DNA of 64,000 nt. Origin: Bufo bufo (taxonomy: Eukaryota; Chordata; Amphibia; Anura; Bufonidae). The position numbers were made by a program, and so were the translations under genes. Below the pieces are notes generated by a model. That model worked only from the letters and a program-made list of their open reading frames with translations, made no database searches and was not told where the DNA came from. The DNA lies in assembly GCF_905171765.1 (NCBI RefSeq), contig NC_053391.1, positions 190,908,559 through 190,972,558 on the forward strand. Reading direction: 5' to 3'. The number at the start of each line of letters is the position of its first letter. The stretch's first letter is position 1. Of this stretch, positions 1 to 10,882 are shown piece by piece.

Positions 1-300
1 CGCCATCTGTGCGCTTTCTGCAGAAGACTGGGTGGGAGATAATGTGATTGTGCTGGATCCACTGTCGGCCACCCAATTGACTAATGCCTGCACCTGCTCA
101 GGCCTTACCATCCTTAGAACGGCATTGGGCCCCACCAAATATCGCTGTAAATTCTGCTGGCTACTGGGACCTGAGGTAGTTGGTTCACTAGGACGTGTGG
201 CTGTGGCAGAACGGCCACGTCCTCTCCCAGCACCAGAGGGTCCACTAACACCACCACGACCATGTCCACGTCCGCGTCCCTTATTAGATGTTTTCCTCAT
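1..300 (-). CDS. hAT-B transposase, N-terminal fragment (cut by window edge)
   Basis: The minus strand opens with an ATG at 298-300 and stays open to the window edge, giving about 100 residues. They match the first 100 residues of the hAT-B transposase at 50115-52445 with a few substitutions. The segment has a basic Arg/Gly-rich N-terminus (GRGRGHGRGG type) followed by a Ser/Thr/Pro-rich stretch. The BED zinc finger and catalytic core would lie beyond the edge. I chose the start because it aligns with the ATG of the complete copy. Whether the rest of the gene is intact cannot be judged. Confidence 0.75.
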   Translation of the reverse strand, partial: MRKTSNKGRGRGHGRGGVSGPSGAGRGRGRSATATRPSEPTTSGPSSQQNLQRYLVGPNAVLRMVRPEQVQALVNWVADSGSSTITLSPTQSSAESAQMA

Positions 301-734
301 TGTTCCCGTTCACCACAATTTTGAGAATGGCGAATTTGGGAATGGTTTTTCAACCCAGAAAAAAAAGTGTGCTTTTACGGTCACTACAAATAACTTGACC
401 AGCTAAAACAGTACAGATTTGGTTAAATAGAGATGTGAGGCCTGTTTTTTTTTTGCGCTGTGTGACAGGTATAGGTTTAATCACAGAATCAGACTTCTAT
501 CAGCACGCTAGCGTGTGTCTTAGGTTTTTCTGAATGACACTATCACTAGCTTCAATGTAAGATATTCTTTTTGGGATAGATTTCAAGTAGGCCTCAAATA
601 CCAGAAACTAGTTATTTTGAGAATGGCAAATTTGGGAATGGTTTTTCAACCCAGAAAAAAAAGTGTGCTTTTACGGTCACTACAAATAACTTGACCAGCT
701 AAAACAGTACAGATTTGGTTGAATAGAAATGTCA

Positions 735-1060
735 GGTCTATTTTTTAGGCGCTGGGTGACAGGCTCAACTTGCCCCTGATGTAATATATGGCCAAAAAAT
801 AACCACACTGTTGATGGTTAAATGCACTTGGGTGACACAGGCTCAGCCTGCACCAGATGTAGTATATGGCCAAAAAATAATCAGACTGTCAATGGTTAAA
901 TGCACTTCGGTGACACAGGCTCAGCCTGCAGCTGATGTAGTATATGGCCAAAAAATAACCAGACTGTTGATGGTTAAATGCACTTCGGTGACACAGGCTC
1001 AGCCTGCAGCTGATGTAGGATATAGCACAAAATAACCACACTATCGATGGTTAAATAGAC
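735..1060. repeat. 78-bp tandem repeats upstream of hAT-B transposase
   Basis: The block TGATGGTTAAATGCACTT recurs at about 811, 889, 967 and 1044, a step of 77-78 bp, and a more diverged unit comes before it. The same array is at about 52890-53210 in the other hAT-B copy, in the same place between transposase start and terminal repeat. It belongs to the element. A promoter or transposase-binding role is possible but not shown. Confidence 0.8.
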
Positions 1061-1575
1061 TTGGTGATAGCTTGTGCTGGCGCACCACAAGTCACAAAAT
1101 GGCCGCCGATCACCCCAGAAAAAAAGTGATCTAAAAACGCTCTGGGCAGCCTCAAAAAAGTGAGCAAGTCAATAATAGCACTTCAATGATCCACAGCTGC
1201 AGATCGATCACAGAATGAAGTCTTTTGGAGGAGTTAATCTGCCTAATCTCGCCCTAACGTCGCAGCTGCAACCTCTCCCTATACTGATCATAGCAGAGTG
1301 ACGTGCGGCGCTACGTGACTCCAGCTTAAATAGAGGCTGGGTCACATGCTGCACTGGCTAATCACAGCCATGCCAATAGTAGGCATGGCTGTGATGGCCT
1401 CTTGGGGAAGTAGTATGACGCTTGTTGATTGGCTGCTTTGCAGCCTTTCAAAAAGCGCCAAGAAAGCGCCGAACACCGAACCCGGACTTTTACGAAAATG
1501 TTCGGGTTCGGGTCCGTGTCACGGACACCCCAAAATTCGGTACGGTACTATACAGTTCGGGTTCGCTCATCCCTA

Positions 1576-2112
1576 CCTGTGGGCAGTACTATGTTTTTGG
1601 TTTGTGAATAAAAGAGGCTGTACGTGAAGTACAGTCAGTTCCTGTTTTACACTCAACATAGAGCCTCGTCTCATGTGTATGGGGATTGTTATACGCTGTA
1701 TACTCCCTTGGCTATAACTCCTAGCTCTTGTAATAGCTTGCTCCTGGTTTCTGTCTCTGGATTCAGTAGAGGTTCACCCACTGGAGCCTTGTCATAGGTC
1801 CAGGGTGGGTAGGAGACGGCGAGACCTCCACCAAGCTTCGGCGGTTTGTGGGGTCTGCAGTGCTGACGGGGTCAAGTGGAGTGCTTGGAGTCCTCTGGAA
1901 GCACTAGGAGCACTATCGACGGAGGTACCCGGTCGGGGTGCTAGGCGTTCAGTTACAGTTCTTGGGAGGGAAGGATTGTATGCTGTACCGGCCTATTTGG
2001 ATCATTGCTCCTGTTTCCTGTCTACCAGCGGAGACCTTGTGGATCGTGCTACCCCTCCGCTACAGCATTGGACGTCGTTAGACTAGAAAAAAGGAACATT
2101 ACCTGAAAATAA
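1576..2112. other. Unclassified sequence with AATAAA, possible LTR remnant
   Basis: This stretch has no recognisable coding region. An AATAAA signal at about 1607 and a following G/C-rich tract (1800-2080) look like the later part of a retroelement LTR and leader. No matching second LTR, TG...CA ends or target duplication are visible, so the class stays open. It directly abuts the hAT-B terminus. Confidence 0.25.
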
Positions 2113-2290
2113 TGGGGGAGATTTATAAAAACTGGTGTAAAGTAGAACAGGCTTAGTTACCCATAGCATCAATCATATTCCATCTTTCATTTTCTAAAGG
2201 AGCTCTGAAAAATGAAAGGTGGAATCTGATTGGTTGCTAAGGGCAACCAAGCCAGTTTTCCTTTACATCAGTTTTGATGAATCTCCCCCA
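2113..2290. mobile_element. Small foldback element (MITE)
   Basis: The stretch starts TGGGGGAGATTTAT and ends with the near complement ATGAATCTCCCCCA, with about 30 bp of terminal inverted repeat around a 120-bp middle. It has no coding capacity. Its size and symmetry fit a non-autonomous DNA transposon; the superfamily is not clear from the ends. Confidence 0.65.
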
Positions 2291-2583
2291 ATATCTGGCT
2301 AGGTATATTCACAAGTGGAAGATTTGTTGAAGGGATATTTTGGCAGCAAGCAGATGGATGACTAGTATAGTTATATGTGCAAGAAACCTGCTGTGTGTGA
2401 ATTGACTGTTAGCAAAAGACAAACCAATTGAGTGTATGGAGCACGGCCCAGGCACCTGCTTAGCAGCTGCAGAGCAGGCGACTAACAGAGACTGCAAATT
2501 CAACCTTAGCCAATCTGTACTGGTAATATAATTCCAATCAATATCTTCAGATGATGTTTTAACCTGGAAGAAATCCCATCTAA

Positions 2584-3374
2584 GGGCTCTTTTACACTTG
2601 CGTTGTTCTGTTCCGGCATAGAGTTCCGTCGTCGGGGCTCTATGCCGGAAGAATCCTGATCAGGATTATCCCCATGCATTCTGAATGTAGATAAATCTGT
2701 TCAGGATGCCTCAGGATGTCTTCAGTTCCGGAACTGAACGTTTTTTGGCCGGAGAAAATACCGCAGCATGCTGCGCTTTTTGCTCCGGTCAAAAATCCTG
2801 AACACTTGCCGCAAGGCCGGATCCGGAATTAATGCCTATTGAAAGGCATTAATCCGGATCCGGCCTTAAGCTAAACATTGTTTTGGCGAATTACCGGATC
2901 CGACGTTTAGCTTTTTCTGAATGGTTACCATGGCTGCCAGGACGCTAAAGTCCTGGTTGCCATGGTAAAGTGTAGTGGGGAGCGGGGGGGGGCAGTATAC
3001 TTACCGTCCGTGCGGCTCCCGGGGCGCTTCAGAGTGACGTCAGGGCGCCCCACGCGCATGGATGACGTGTCGCATGGATCACGTCATCCATGCGCATGGA
3101 TCACGTCATCCATGTGCATGGGGCACTCTGACGTCATTCTGGAGCGCCCCGGGAGCCGCACAGACGGTAAGTATACTGCTCCCCCGCTCCCCACTACTAC
3201 TATGGCAACCAGGACTTTAATAGCGTCCTGGGTGCCATAGTAACACTGAACGCATTTTGAAGACGGATCCGTCTTCAAATGCTTTCAGTTCACTTGCGGT
3301 GTTACGGATCCGGCGGGCACTTCCGGCAAATGGAGTGCACGACGGATCCGGACAACGCAAGTGTGAAAGAGGCC
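2584..3374. mobile_element. Foldback MITE with TAA target duplication
   Basis: The termini are GGGCTCTTTTACACTTGCG and, inverted, CGCAAGTGTGAAAGAGGCC. TAA lies directly outside both ends (2581-2583 and 3375-3377). The two halves are long imperfect inverted repeats meeting near 3080. The element at 15288-16055 is a second copy of the same family. A 3-bp TWA target is typical of PIF/Harbinger-related MITEs; that assignment is inferred from the target only. Confidence 0.75.
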
Positions 3375-3434
3375 TAAGGCACCATAGATATCATTAACAG
3401 AAACCTGGATACAAAGAGTGAAAACTAGGCTTAA

Positions 3435-3889
3435 AGGGAACCTGTCATGTGGATATTTGATTATAATCTAACTAATTATTTACAATCATTAACTACTAAA
3501 AAGTACCTTAGATGTATTCACTTACTGGTGTGACAGATGGTTACCTCATAATATACACAAAAAATGCTGCATGCTAATGAGCTGATTTGAGTCCAGTGTG
3601 ATGTCATTGAGTCCAGCGTTTTTTTAATTCAGAGCTATAGCCACTCCCCTGCAAACCGGCTCCTGATTCATATGGAAAATAACTGTCAATCAGCAGCAGG
3701 TAGGCGGGGAGAGTCAGGAGCTCATGAATATTCAGGACTCATCATTATCAGCTGGAGCTTTTCAATACAAGACGTTGGCAGATTGACTGGGTCAATTAAA
3801 GAAAGTGACCCAGCATTTTGCTAAGAGAATCAGTCACTTATTTATGTTGCCCTTAGTTAGGACACCATAAAACTGGTGACAGGTTGCCT
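3435..3889. mobile_element. TTAA-flanked foldback MITE
   Basis: TTAA is present on both sides (3431-3434 and 3890-3893). The ends are AGGGAACCTGTCATG and GACAGGTTGCCT, near complements. There is no coding content. Its ends match the neighbouring element 4221-4718, so these are two insertions of related families. TTAA targets are used by piggyBac and Kolobok elements; the sequence does not separate the two. Confidence 0.7.
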
Positions 3890-4220
3890 TTAAAAGCAAG
3901 AGATTGGAAAATAGAGCTTTGCCTGCTCTGGTGTACACAGAACCCCAGGGGTAACATTGTAAATATATCAGAAATACAAAAATAATGAGAAAACTAGAGC
4001 ATACCTCCCAACTTTTGAAAATCGAGGCAGTTTTTTTCATACTAGGCCACGCCTCTAACTCCACCCAAAGCATAATTATTGACTCCGTCAGAACTGCAGT
4101 AGTCGGGGATCAGGTAGGTGAGTATAAGTACCTTTTATTTTTTACAACAATTTTTTTTTCTTGCACTTCAATATCCCTTTAAATATTAGCATATAAATCA
4201 TCAGATTATAGATATTTTAA

Positions 4221-4718
4221 AGGGAACCTGTCATCACCTTTATGCTGCCCATACTAACGAAAGAATAAAGTAGAGACAGGTGAGCTGATTTCAGCGGTCT
4301 TTCATTTATAAGTTAAAAGTAAGTGGTTGCCGAGAACCAACATCAAAATCATTACAGACTTGGCCTGGAAAAGAGTCACGGCCACCTGAGAAGAGTCAAG
4401 GTTATTCAGGAATTCCTGCTCTCCCCGCCCACCTGCTGATGATTGACAGTCTTCTACTAGTTTTCTCCCTTTCTCTGTAGGAGAGAACTGTCAATCATCA
4501 GCAGATGGGCGAGAGTGCGGGAGATTATGAATAACCAGGACTCTTCTCAGGTAGATTTGACTCTTTTCAAGGCCTGGGCTACAATGATTATTATGATGCT
4601 GGTTCTCAGCAACCACTTACTATTAGCTCATGAGTGACACACCACTGAAATCAGCATTTCTGTCACTAATTTATGCTGCCCCCAGTGAGGTCAGCATAAA
4701 GTTGATGACAGGTTCCCT
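4221..4718. mobile_element. TTAA-flanked foldback MITE
   Basis: The ends AGGGAACCTGTCATCA and GATGACAGGTTCCCT are complementary and flanked by TTAA at 4217-4220 and 4719-4722. Long inverted arms meet near 4460. It is non-coding and belongs to the same terminal family as the element at 3435-3889. Confidence 0.8.
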
Positions 4719-5114
4719 TTAAGGTCCACAATACACAAAATAATGACGTTCTGGTCTAATATACAAGTAGAAACCATACAGATAGTTTAATAGGGACATT
4801 TAAGGATCAAAGAGGGACTTAGGTCAAAAAGAGGGACTGTCCCTCCAAAAGAGTCAGGTAAGTGCCCAGAACTCCGGAACGGGACCCACGAGAGCAGCTG
4901 AGGGGAGAGCAGCTGCGCATGCGCTGTGGGCTCTCAATTCATTTTGATAGGAGTTCAGAAAACAGCCAAGCATGTGCACTCAGCTGTTTTCCAAATTCCC
5001 ATTGAAATTAATAGAGAGAGCACTCTCTACCCACTCTGGGGGTCCTGTTTTGGTGATTGATGTGGGTCCGAGAGGTGGGACCTGCACCTGTCTGACATTG
5101 GGGATATATTTTGA

Positions 5115-5485
5115 TAAATGCAAATAAGCCTGTAAGAGCAACGGGGGCATTGCCATTACACCTAGAGGCTCTGCTCTCTCTGCAACTGCTGCACCCTCTG
5201 CTTTTGATTGACAGGACCAGGCAGGCGTGATGATGTTTTCACTGCCTGGCTCTGTCAATCAAAGTAGAAAAGGTGCAGCAGTTGCAAACAGAAAAGTTCC
5301 TCTAGGTGTAACAGTAACGCCCCCTTTGCTCCTAGAGACTCATTTGCATATATGAAAACATAATTTTTCTCAGCAATGCAGGCACATATGAACATGGGAC
5401 CAACACAGATGCCTTCAGCTGCCAAGTGCACATGTAACAGATCAGACAGTGTCATAGGTACAAATCTGCTGACAGATGCCCTTTA
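5115..5485. mobile_element. Foldback repeat remnant ending at TTAA
   Basis: Inverted arms of about 110 bp meet near 5228 (TGATTGACAGG... against ...CTGTCAATCA). The right side ends GATGCCCTTTAA near 5485, the end style of other TTAA elements here. The 3' part (5300-5450) also occurs at about 13440-13570 inside the inverted duplication, so it is a dispersed family. The left boundary is unclear. Confidence 0.5.
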
Positions 5486-5489
5486 AGAG

Positions 5490-6640
5490 AGTGGATAGGG
5501 TTTGACTATATAGTGTATATGGTATTTACAGTATGCTGCAGAGAAGATGCTGTAGCATCAGAAGTAGCTGATCTACCACGTCAGGAATCCCTCCGCGTAC
5601 CCAAAGAGATACAAGACTGAGTATTTATGTCAACCTTGCACATTTACTGAGGTAGACGCAGAATGGCTGTTCAATGGAAACAGCAGGTGGCGCAATACTA
5701 ACATACCGCTTCTGATACATTCCCTCCTATGAATTTTCTACAGCGCAGTGAAGGCTTCCTTATAGCAGTCTTTTGTCATGTATGGCCCTAGTTAAAGTTG
5801 TTCTCTGAGATTCTAAAAAAGAACAGCTTTTTTTCCAAGAAACATCACCACTCTTGTCCGTAGGCCTAGTCTGGTATAGTACGTAGGCTGCATTAATTTT
5901 AATTGGGCTGAACTGCAATGTCAGGTAAACCCACAGAGAAGAGTAAGCCTTTTTTCTAATCTCGCAAAACCTCTTTAAAACCATGGAACAAAAAATACAG
6001 CAGATATTTACGTGCAGAACATATTAGAGCCAAGAAAAAATGTAGCCCAGATATATATTTTTATTGTCACAAAGTTCAGTAGGATATACATATACAGAAC
6101 AAGCAAGTCTAATCTATATCTATAGGAAGCCTATTAGTATGTACAGCATATGCCGTATTACATGTATGTTATAACAATACATCAATCTAAAAGCCATATT
6201 GTCTTTGAGAGTTTTAATACGCTGAACAGATAAATGTAGAATTGATCATAAATAAATCAAGAGATTGACAGGAACAGTTTTCACATCTATTGCAGTCTTT
6301 GGCCTTGTATGATTTAGTTTTCATTTTTTACTAGACATTTGTATTGTGCTCATACTGTATGAATAAAGACACTAAAATTGACAGTGACAATATGTGTCAT
6401 GGGAGCACAGAAAGATTACAATTCTGCATGGATTATGTCCTCTACCCGTCATGAATTCCCTTATGGACTCATTTTACCATTTTCTTGGTTTCTGTCTTCG
6501 GATCATTGTAGTGATGTCTATTTCATAGGACACAAGTTGTCTTTACACCCACAAAGATATACTTGCAAATCAACTTTTTCATTAAAAAAAACTGGTTTAT
6601 TTTCTTTGCATTATAGCAATAATTCATGCCTCCCACCAGT
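5490..6640. other. Unannotated AT-rich sequence
   Basis: I see no conserved coding frame, terminal repeats or target duplications here. Short open frames exist but show no recognisable motif. It may be host intergenic sequence or old decayed repeats. Confidence 0.4.
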
Positions 6641-6644
6641 GCTG

Positions 6645-6958
6645 GTCTTAGGCCTTGTCTACCTTTCCGTTTTTTACCAACGTGTGCTGTCCGCATTTTC
6701 CACAGACATCACACATACCCATTGATTTAAATGTGTCTGTTCACACTTCAGTAGTTTTTTTACTGACCGTGGGTCAGTAACAAAATCACGGAGACATGGA
6801 TTACTTTGATCCGTGATGCGGGTCAAGCTTGGCTATAGAAAATCACAGGCACACCACGGATGGCATCCATAATGCATCCGTTTTTCACTGAAGACTGATA
6901 GGAGATTCTTTGGAAATTAATTTTCAGCTGAGCAAAGTCCATGAATTACGGATGACAC
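6645..6958. repeat. Decayed MITE-like repeat abutting Tc1
   Basis: The sequence has the composition of dispersed frog MITEs (blocks such as CACGGATGG and GTTCACACTTC) but no clear matching ends. It stops where Tc1-type sequence begins at about 6960, so it may have truncated the left end of that element. Confidence 0.3.
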
Positions 6959-7044
6959 ACTGTGAACAGTTAAACATTTTCTAAATAACAAAAAGGGAAA
7001 AGAGCCTGAAGCAAAACTTTGGGCACCCTGCATGGTTAGTACCT

Positions 7045-7878
7045 AATAGCAATCCCTTTGGCAAGTAACACAGCTTGCAACCATTTTTTTTGTAGCCAGC
7101 CAAGAGTCTTTCAATTCTTGTTTGAGGGATTTTCATCCATTTTTTCTTGCAAAAGTCTTCCAGTTCTGTGAGATTCCTGGGCCATCTTGCATGCACTGTT
7201 CTTTTGAGGTTTACCTATAGATTTTTCAATGATGTTCAGATCAGGAGACTGTCAGGGCTATGGTAAAACCTTTAGCTTCCGCTTTTTGAGGTAGTCTATT
7301 GGGGATTTTGAGGTGTGTTTAGGATCATTATCCATTTGTAGAAGCCATCCTCTTTTCAATTTCAGTTTTTTATAGTTGGTGTTATGTTTGTTTCCAGAAT
7401 TTGCTGGAATGTCATTGTATCCATTCTTCCTTCTACTTATGAAATATTCTCTGTGCCATTGGTTGCAACAGAACCCCAAAGCATGATTGATCCACCCCCA
7501 TGCCTTATAGTTGGAAAGGTGTTCTTTTCATGAAAATACCTTTGCACATTGTGACCAAACAGTTCTATTTTGACCTCATAGGTCCACATGAATTCACAGA
7601 AAATGCATCAGGCTTGTTTAGATGTTCCTTTGCAAAATTCTGAGTCTGCTACCTGAAGGTCATTTGCTGTCAATAAGAGGTTCTGATATGTCTTTCTAGT
7701 AATACTACGAGCAGCTTCTCTTGACCTCCACTGTTAACCTCCATTTCTTAAATACATTTTAAACTGAGGAAATGGCAACCTCAAAACGGTTTGCTATCTT
7801 CTTAAAGCCTTCGCCTGCTCTGTGGACCTCCACCATTTCCATTTTAAGAGTGTTAGGCAGCTGCTTCGAAGAACCCAT
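7045..7878 (-). pseudogene. Tc1-like transposase pseudogene
   Basis: Reading the minus strand from an ATG at 7878, the fragments follow the order of a Tc1 transposase. A helix-turn-helix remnant comes first, then the catalytic block MDNDPKHTSKS (near 7330) and the C-terminal block IERLLAGYKK (near 7090). Frame changes and stops separate the pieces, and the Pro-Asp-Leu-Asn-Pro-Ile-Glu region is altered (an ATC/ATT run near 7225). The protein would have cut and pasted the element through its Asp-Asp-Glu nuclease. It is clearly inactive. Confidence 0.75.
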
Positions 7879-7957
7879 GTCTCCTTTGTTTTGGGACAAG
7901 GTTAAAGGAATTTGCATCACCTGGCCTTTCCTTATGCTGATTGTGAAAAAGCCTTAA

Positions 7958-8379
7958 AGAGGACCTTTCACTAGATTAAAAAATCTAAACTAAGTATACA
8001 GACATGTAGAGCGGTGCCCAGGGATCTCCCTGCACTTACTATTATACCTGGGCGCCGCTCCGTTCGCCCGGTATAGCCTCCGGTATCTTCACATGTTAGG
8101 CTCCACCCAGGGGAACCTGCCGGCTTCTCTTTCTCCCATGCTGTAGCGCTGGCCAATCGCAGCGCTTAGCTCATAGCCTGAGAGTTTTTTTTTCTCTCAG
8201 GCTATGAGCTGAGCGCTGCGATTGGCCAGGGTGGAGTCTAACATGTGAAGATACCGGAGCCTATACCGGGAGAACGGAGCTGCGCCCAGGTATAATAGTA
8301 AGTGCAGGGGGATCCCTGGGCGCCGCTCTCCATGTCTGTATAGTTAGTTTAGATTTTTCAATCTAGTGAAAGGTCCTCT
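7958..8379. mobile_element. TTAA-flanked foldback element inside Tc1
   Basis: TTAA flanks both sides (7954-7957 and 8380-8383). The termini AGAGGACCTTTCACTAGATT and its complement are nearly perfect. The arms are about 200 bp and meet at a T-run near 8190, so the element is close to one long hairpin. It is non-coding and younger than the Tc1 it interrupts. Confidence 0.85.
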
Positions 8380-8446
8380 TTAAGCCTTACAGGCTATTTA
8401 AGGTTTGAGACCTCGGTAAAAGTTATCTGAATATTTAAATCTCCTT

Positions 8447-9283
8447 GTACAACGCGCTCTCCCCCAGGGCCCCTATAGCGCCCCAGGTGTAGTTGGAATG
8501 CCGAGTGGTGTAGTGCGGCCTAAATGTCTCTTTATGTGTGACGGTGCCCCTACCTGGATACTGCTGGACCCCAGGCTTTGGCCCCCGAAGCAAAATAAAA
8601 GGAAAAATAACTTGAGTCCAGACCTTGTGATGAAATTCAATGGCAGCTTTCCTTGAATAAACGTTTATCCAAACGATTGGCAGGCTTTGTCTTGGTTCCA
8701 GCAGGCTTTAGCATAAATTGGCAGGCAAACTCAACTCTGCTTTCTCTCTTTCTCTGCTGTACTGACAGGTTTGCTTAAATACTTTGTTTTCCCTCTTTAT
8801 GCTGCACTAAACTTTGCTTAAGGTTTCTGTACTTCTGATCTGCTCTGGTATTCTTGGATGGGGTGCCATTGACTGTTATTCGCCTCCTGACACTCAGAAA
8901 ATAACTTATTTTCAGTTGAAGAACAATTTCCTCTGGCTGCTACTCCTTTCAGGTCTTCTCGGCTCCAACATGGAGTCTAAGGCGGAATCAAATAGAACTG
9001 CCACCCCTCCTTCTGGTAGCAAGCAGGACTTGGCCCACTTCTGCCCAAAGGGGGGAGAATGGAATGGTAAGTTCCATTCTGTCTAAGGATAGCTCTGCCA
9101 TTTGCAAGGCCACCTGCTGGTGAAGCAGGCATATTACATGAAATAAACAGTTACATAGAAAGATTATCATTGTACAATGTAGAGACATGGACAGAAATAC
9201 ACAGATGTCAATTATGTTAGCCCATAAGAGATAGACAGTAGCAGGGTGCAAGAATGTTAACACCACTCCAGGGTGTTAGACTT
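8447..9283. other. Unidentified 0.8 kb segment interrupting Tc1
   Basis: Tc1-type sequence stops near 8447 and resumes near 9284. The segment between has no Tc1 similarity that I recognise and no retroelement protein motif. AATAAA signals at about 8655 and 9142 and the general composition would fit an LTR, but I could not find matching TG...CA ends or a target duplication. Confidence 0.35.
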
Positions 9284-9485
9284 ATGTTCCCATACTTTAG
9301 TAAGGTACTCCATTCTTATTTTGTGCAAAATCTAAATAATACACTGATATTGCTTAAAATGTTGAAAAGTGTGTCTCATCTTTAGCTTTATGCCTTTTGG
9401 AGATCATTTGATCTTCCACTTGCTTAACTGTTCACAGTAACAGTTATTTTGACTAGGGATGCCAAAACTTTTGTATGCCACTGTA

Positions 9486-10315
9486 AAATCACCACTACTA
9501 TGTCTTCTTTTTCTCAGATTTTCTTTATTCTTGGATATGCCATTTCTAGATTTATGGGAGTCCTGTCACCCACACCAATTAACTGGGATGGGACTGTGTT
9601 GCATATATCCAGATGTAGCCATCAACAAATGTACAGAGCTGTGCCTGCTGGGCAAATCAGCTTGTGTGGTGGGAGATGGAACTCCACAGACCTAAATATA
9701 GGTCATCAATATTGTAGTCCGGGAAAAAACCCTTTAAGAACAAAATTGCTCATTTTCAACAATGTTCTAGCATATATATTGCAACTATAACTGGAGGCCT
9801 GCCACTCCATTAGGACTAAGGAACGAGACTCGAGTTTTCTGCATTGGTGGGGATCCCAGCAGGGGGACCTACACTGATCACTTAGTTATGCTCTAACTTG
9901 TGGATAGGGGATAACTTGAAAACTTGCCACAACCCCTTTAAATTGCAGTGCTAAAAAATTGTTTGTAATAGTGCATCATATTGCCTATTTGTTCTACTGG
10001 ACATTTTTAGCCGTGGCGCTTTAAATAGGTATGTGGCATGAATATTTTATTTTACAGCCTCCACAATACCATCCCGAGATATCATCTCCATACCTGCAGG
10101 CATGCTGTGTTTTTGCATAATAAAAAGTTTGCCAATTGAAAAGTGTTTTTTTTTGCTCTCGATAAGAGAACCAAATAGAAGTCTTGCAGATATAATAACT
10201 TTATAGAAATCATCACAAAAAACAGGTTGTTTTTTTACAATCGTCTCTTCATCAGGTATAGCAATGCAATATGCCAACATTTTCATGCCAAAACTGAAGT
10301 GACTTCTTGGTATCC
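9486..10315. repeat. Fragments of TTAA-ended repeats
   Basis: Two pieces end in the style of TTAA MITEs: AAACCCTTTAA near 9737 and CACAACCCCTTTAA near 9940. The first contains ATAGGTCATCAATATTG, which recurs at 60770-60790 in another repeat copy. Left ends are missing. The rest of this stretch shows nothing I can name. Confidence 0.4.
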
Positions 10316-10444
10316 TGCTTCATCAAATCCGCAGCCTACTTTCGTTACATCGATGATATCCTTGTCATCGGGACTGATTCTGTACAAGAACTAATACAAT
10401 TCCATGACTGCTATTCCATAAGACTAGTTATCTATTTAACATAA
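10316..10444 (+). pseudogene. Penelope-like reverse transcriptase fragment
   Basis: A 42-codon open stretch contains AAYFRYIDDILVIGTD. It has the YIDD catalytic box of reverse transcriptases, preceded by Phe-Arg and followed by a hydrophobic strand, and then EELIQFH-like residues (QELIQFHDCY). This arrangement fits Penelope-like retroelements best. The frame ends at TAA (10442-10444) and the flanks do not continue it, so it is a small remnant. A hammerhead-like motif of the kind reported in Penelope-like elements lies 390 bp downstream. A different reverse-transcriptase class cannot be excluded from so short a piece. Confidence 0.5.
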
Positions 10445-10832
10445 TATATCATCAGTCACATAGAGACCAAATCTTCCATATTTGTAAATTTTTCTGTTCC
10501 TGTGTTTTCCTTGCATTTTCCATACGTTTTTTGGGGGCATATGCGTTTTTTTGTTATTATTTGCATTTTACATGTTAAAAACATTGTATCATATTATTTT
10601 TCACAAAAAATTGATACTTCTATAGAAAATTTCCAGTAAAGATACATAGGTTATTAAAGCAAGAAAAGGAATTGGGAATTAAAGTGAAGAAAAAATGGGG
10701 TGAGTTATAAGCGGAACCCTCTACATATTGGACCTTTTGCGAAATAGCTATTTTATTATTTCATATATTATTTTATATATTTTTTTATTGATTAATATAT
10801 TTTTTGCTGATTAATTGAAAATGAGTCAAAAC
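10445..10832. other. AT-rich spacer between RT fragment and ribozyme-like motif
   Basis: This is A/T-rich sequence with long T runs and no coding motif. It may be the decayed 3' part of the Penelope-like element to which its neighbours seem to belong. Confidence 0.3.
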
Positions 10833-10882
10833 AAATATGGCCACTGAGGAAGGAGTTGAACTCTGAAACGCGTCTGGCATTT
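10833..10882 (+). ncRNA. Hammerhead-ribozyme-like motif
   Basis: The plus strand carries CTGAGGA (10844-10850) and GAAAC...GTC (10865-10874), the two halves of a hammerhead core; the fifth core position is variable in known ribozymes. GAG/CTC forms helix II around TTGAA with one bulged G. Helix I closes as GCCA (10840-10843) with TGGC (10875-10878) and may extend as AAAT with ATTT. Helix III is only CGCG, as in minimal forms thought to work as dimers. Activity is not shown. Confidence 0.45.

Larger units (their letters stand above)
1..1575 (-). mobile_element. hAT element, family B, partial copy (runs off left edge)
   Basis: This is the transposase-start end of a hAT DNA transposon whose rest lies outside the window. 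It is nearly the same as the right end of the complete copy at 46643-53724: the same transposase start, the same 78-bp repeats and the same terminal sequence. It ends at 1575 in GTTCGCTCATCCCTA, the same terminal inverted repeat that closes the complete copy. The other end and the second target duplication cannot be seen; if the element is intact, the next eight bases (CCTGTGGG, 1576-1583) should be its duplication. Confidence 0.85.
6960..9483 (-). mobile_element. Tc1-like transposon, broken, with two insertions
   Basis: The right end reads as a Tc1 terminus, TTTTGTATGCCACTG followed by TA at 9484-9485. Its subterminal GTGAACAGTTAA recurs inverted at about 6961, where the left end appears cut short. 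The minus-strand transposase pseudogene (7045-7878) lies inside. Tc1-type sequence is interrupted by a TTAA foldback element (7958-8379) and by an unidentified segment (about 8447-9283), then resumes to the right end. Confidence 0.7.

Noticed and set aside
1346..1627. 93-residue ORF at the hAT-B terminus
   Set aside because: It spans the terminal inverted repeat and subterminal motifs, and a similar sequence recurs at 53490-53720 where the frame is broken.
10240..10262. Third hammerhead-like core (CTGATGA on minus strand)
   Set aside because: No GAAAC strand at the right distance and no helix II; the match is one strand only.
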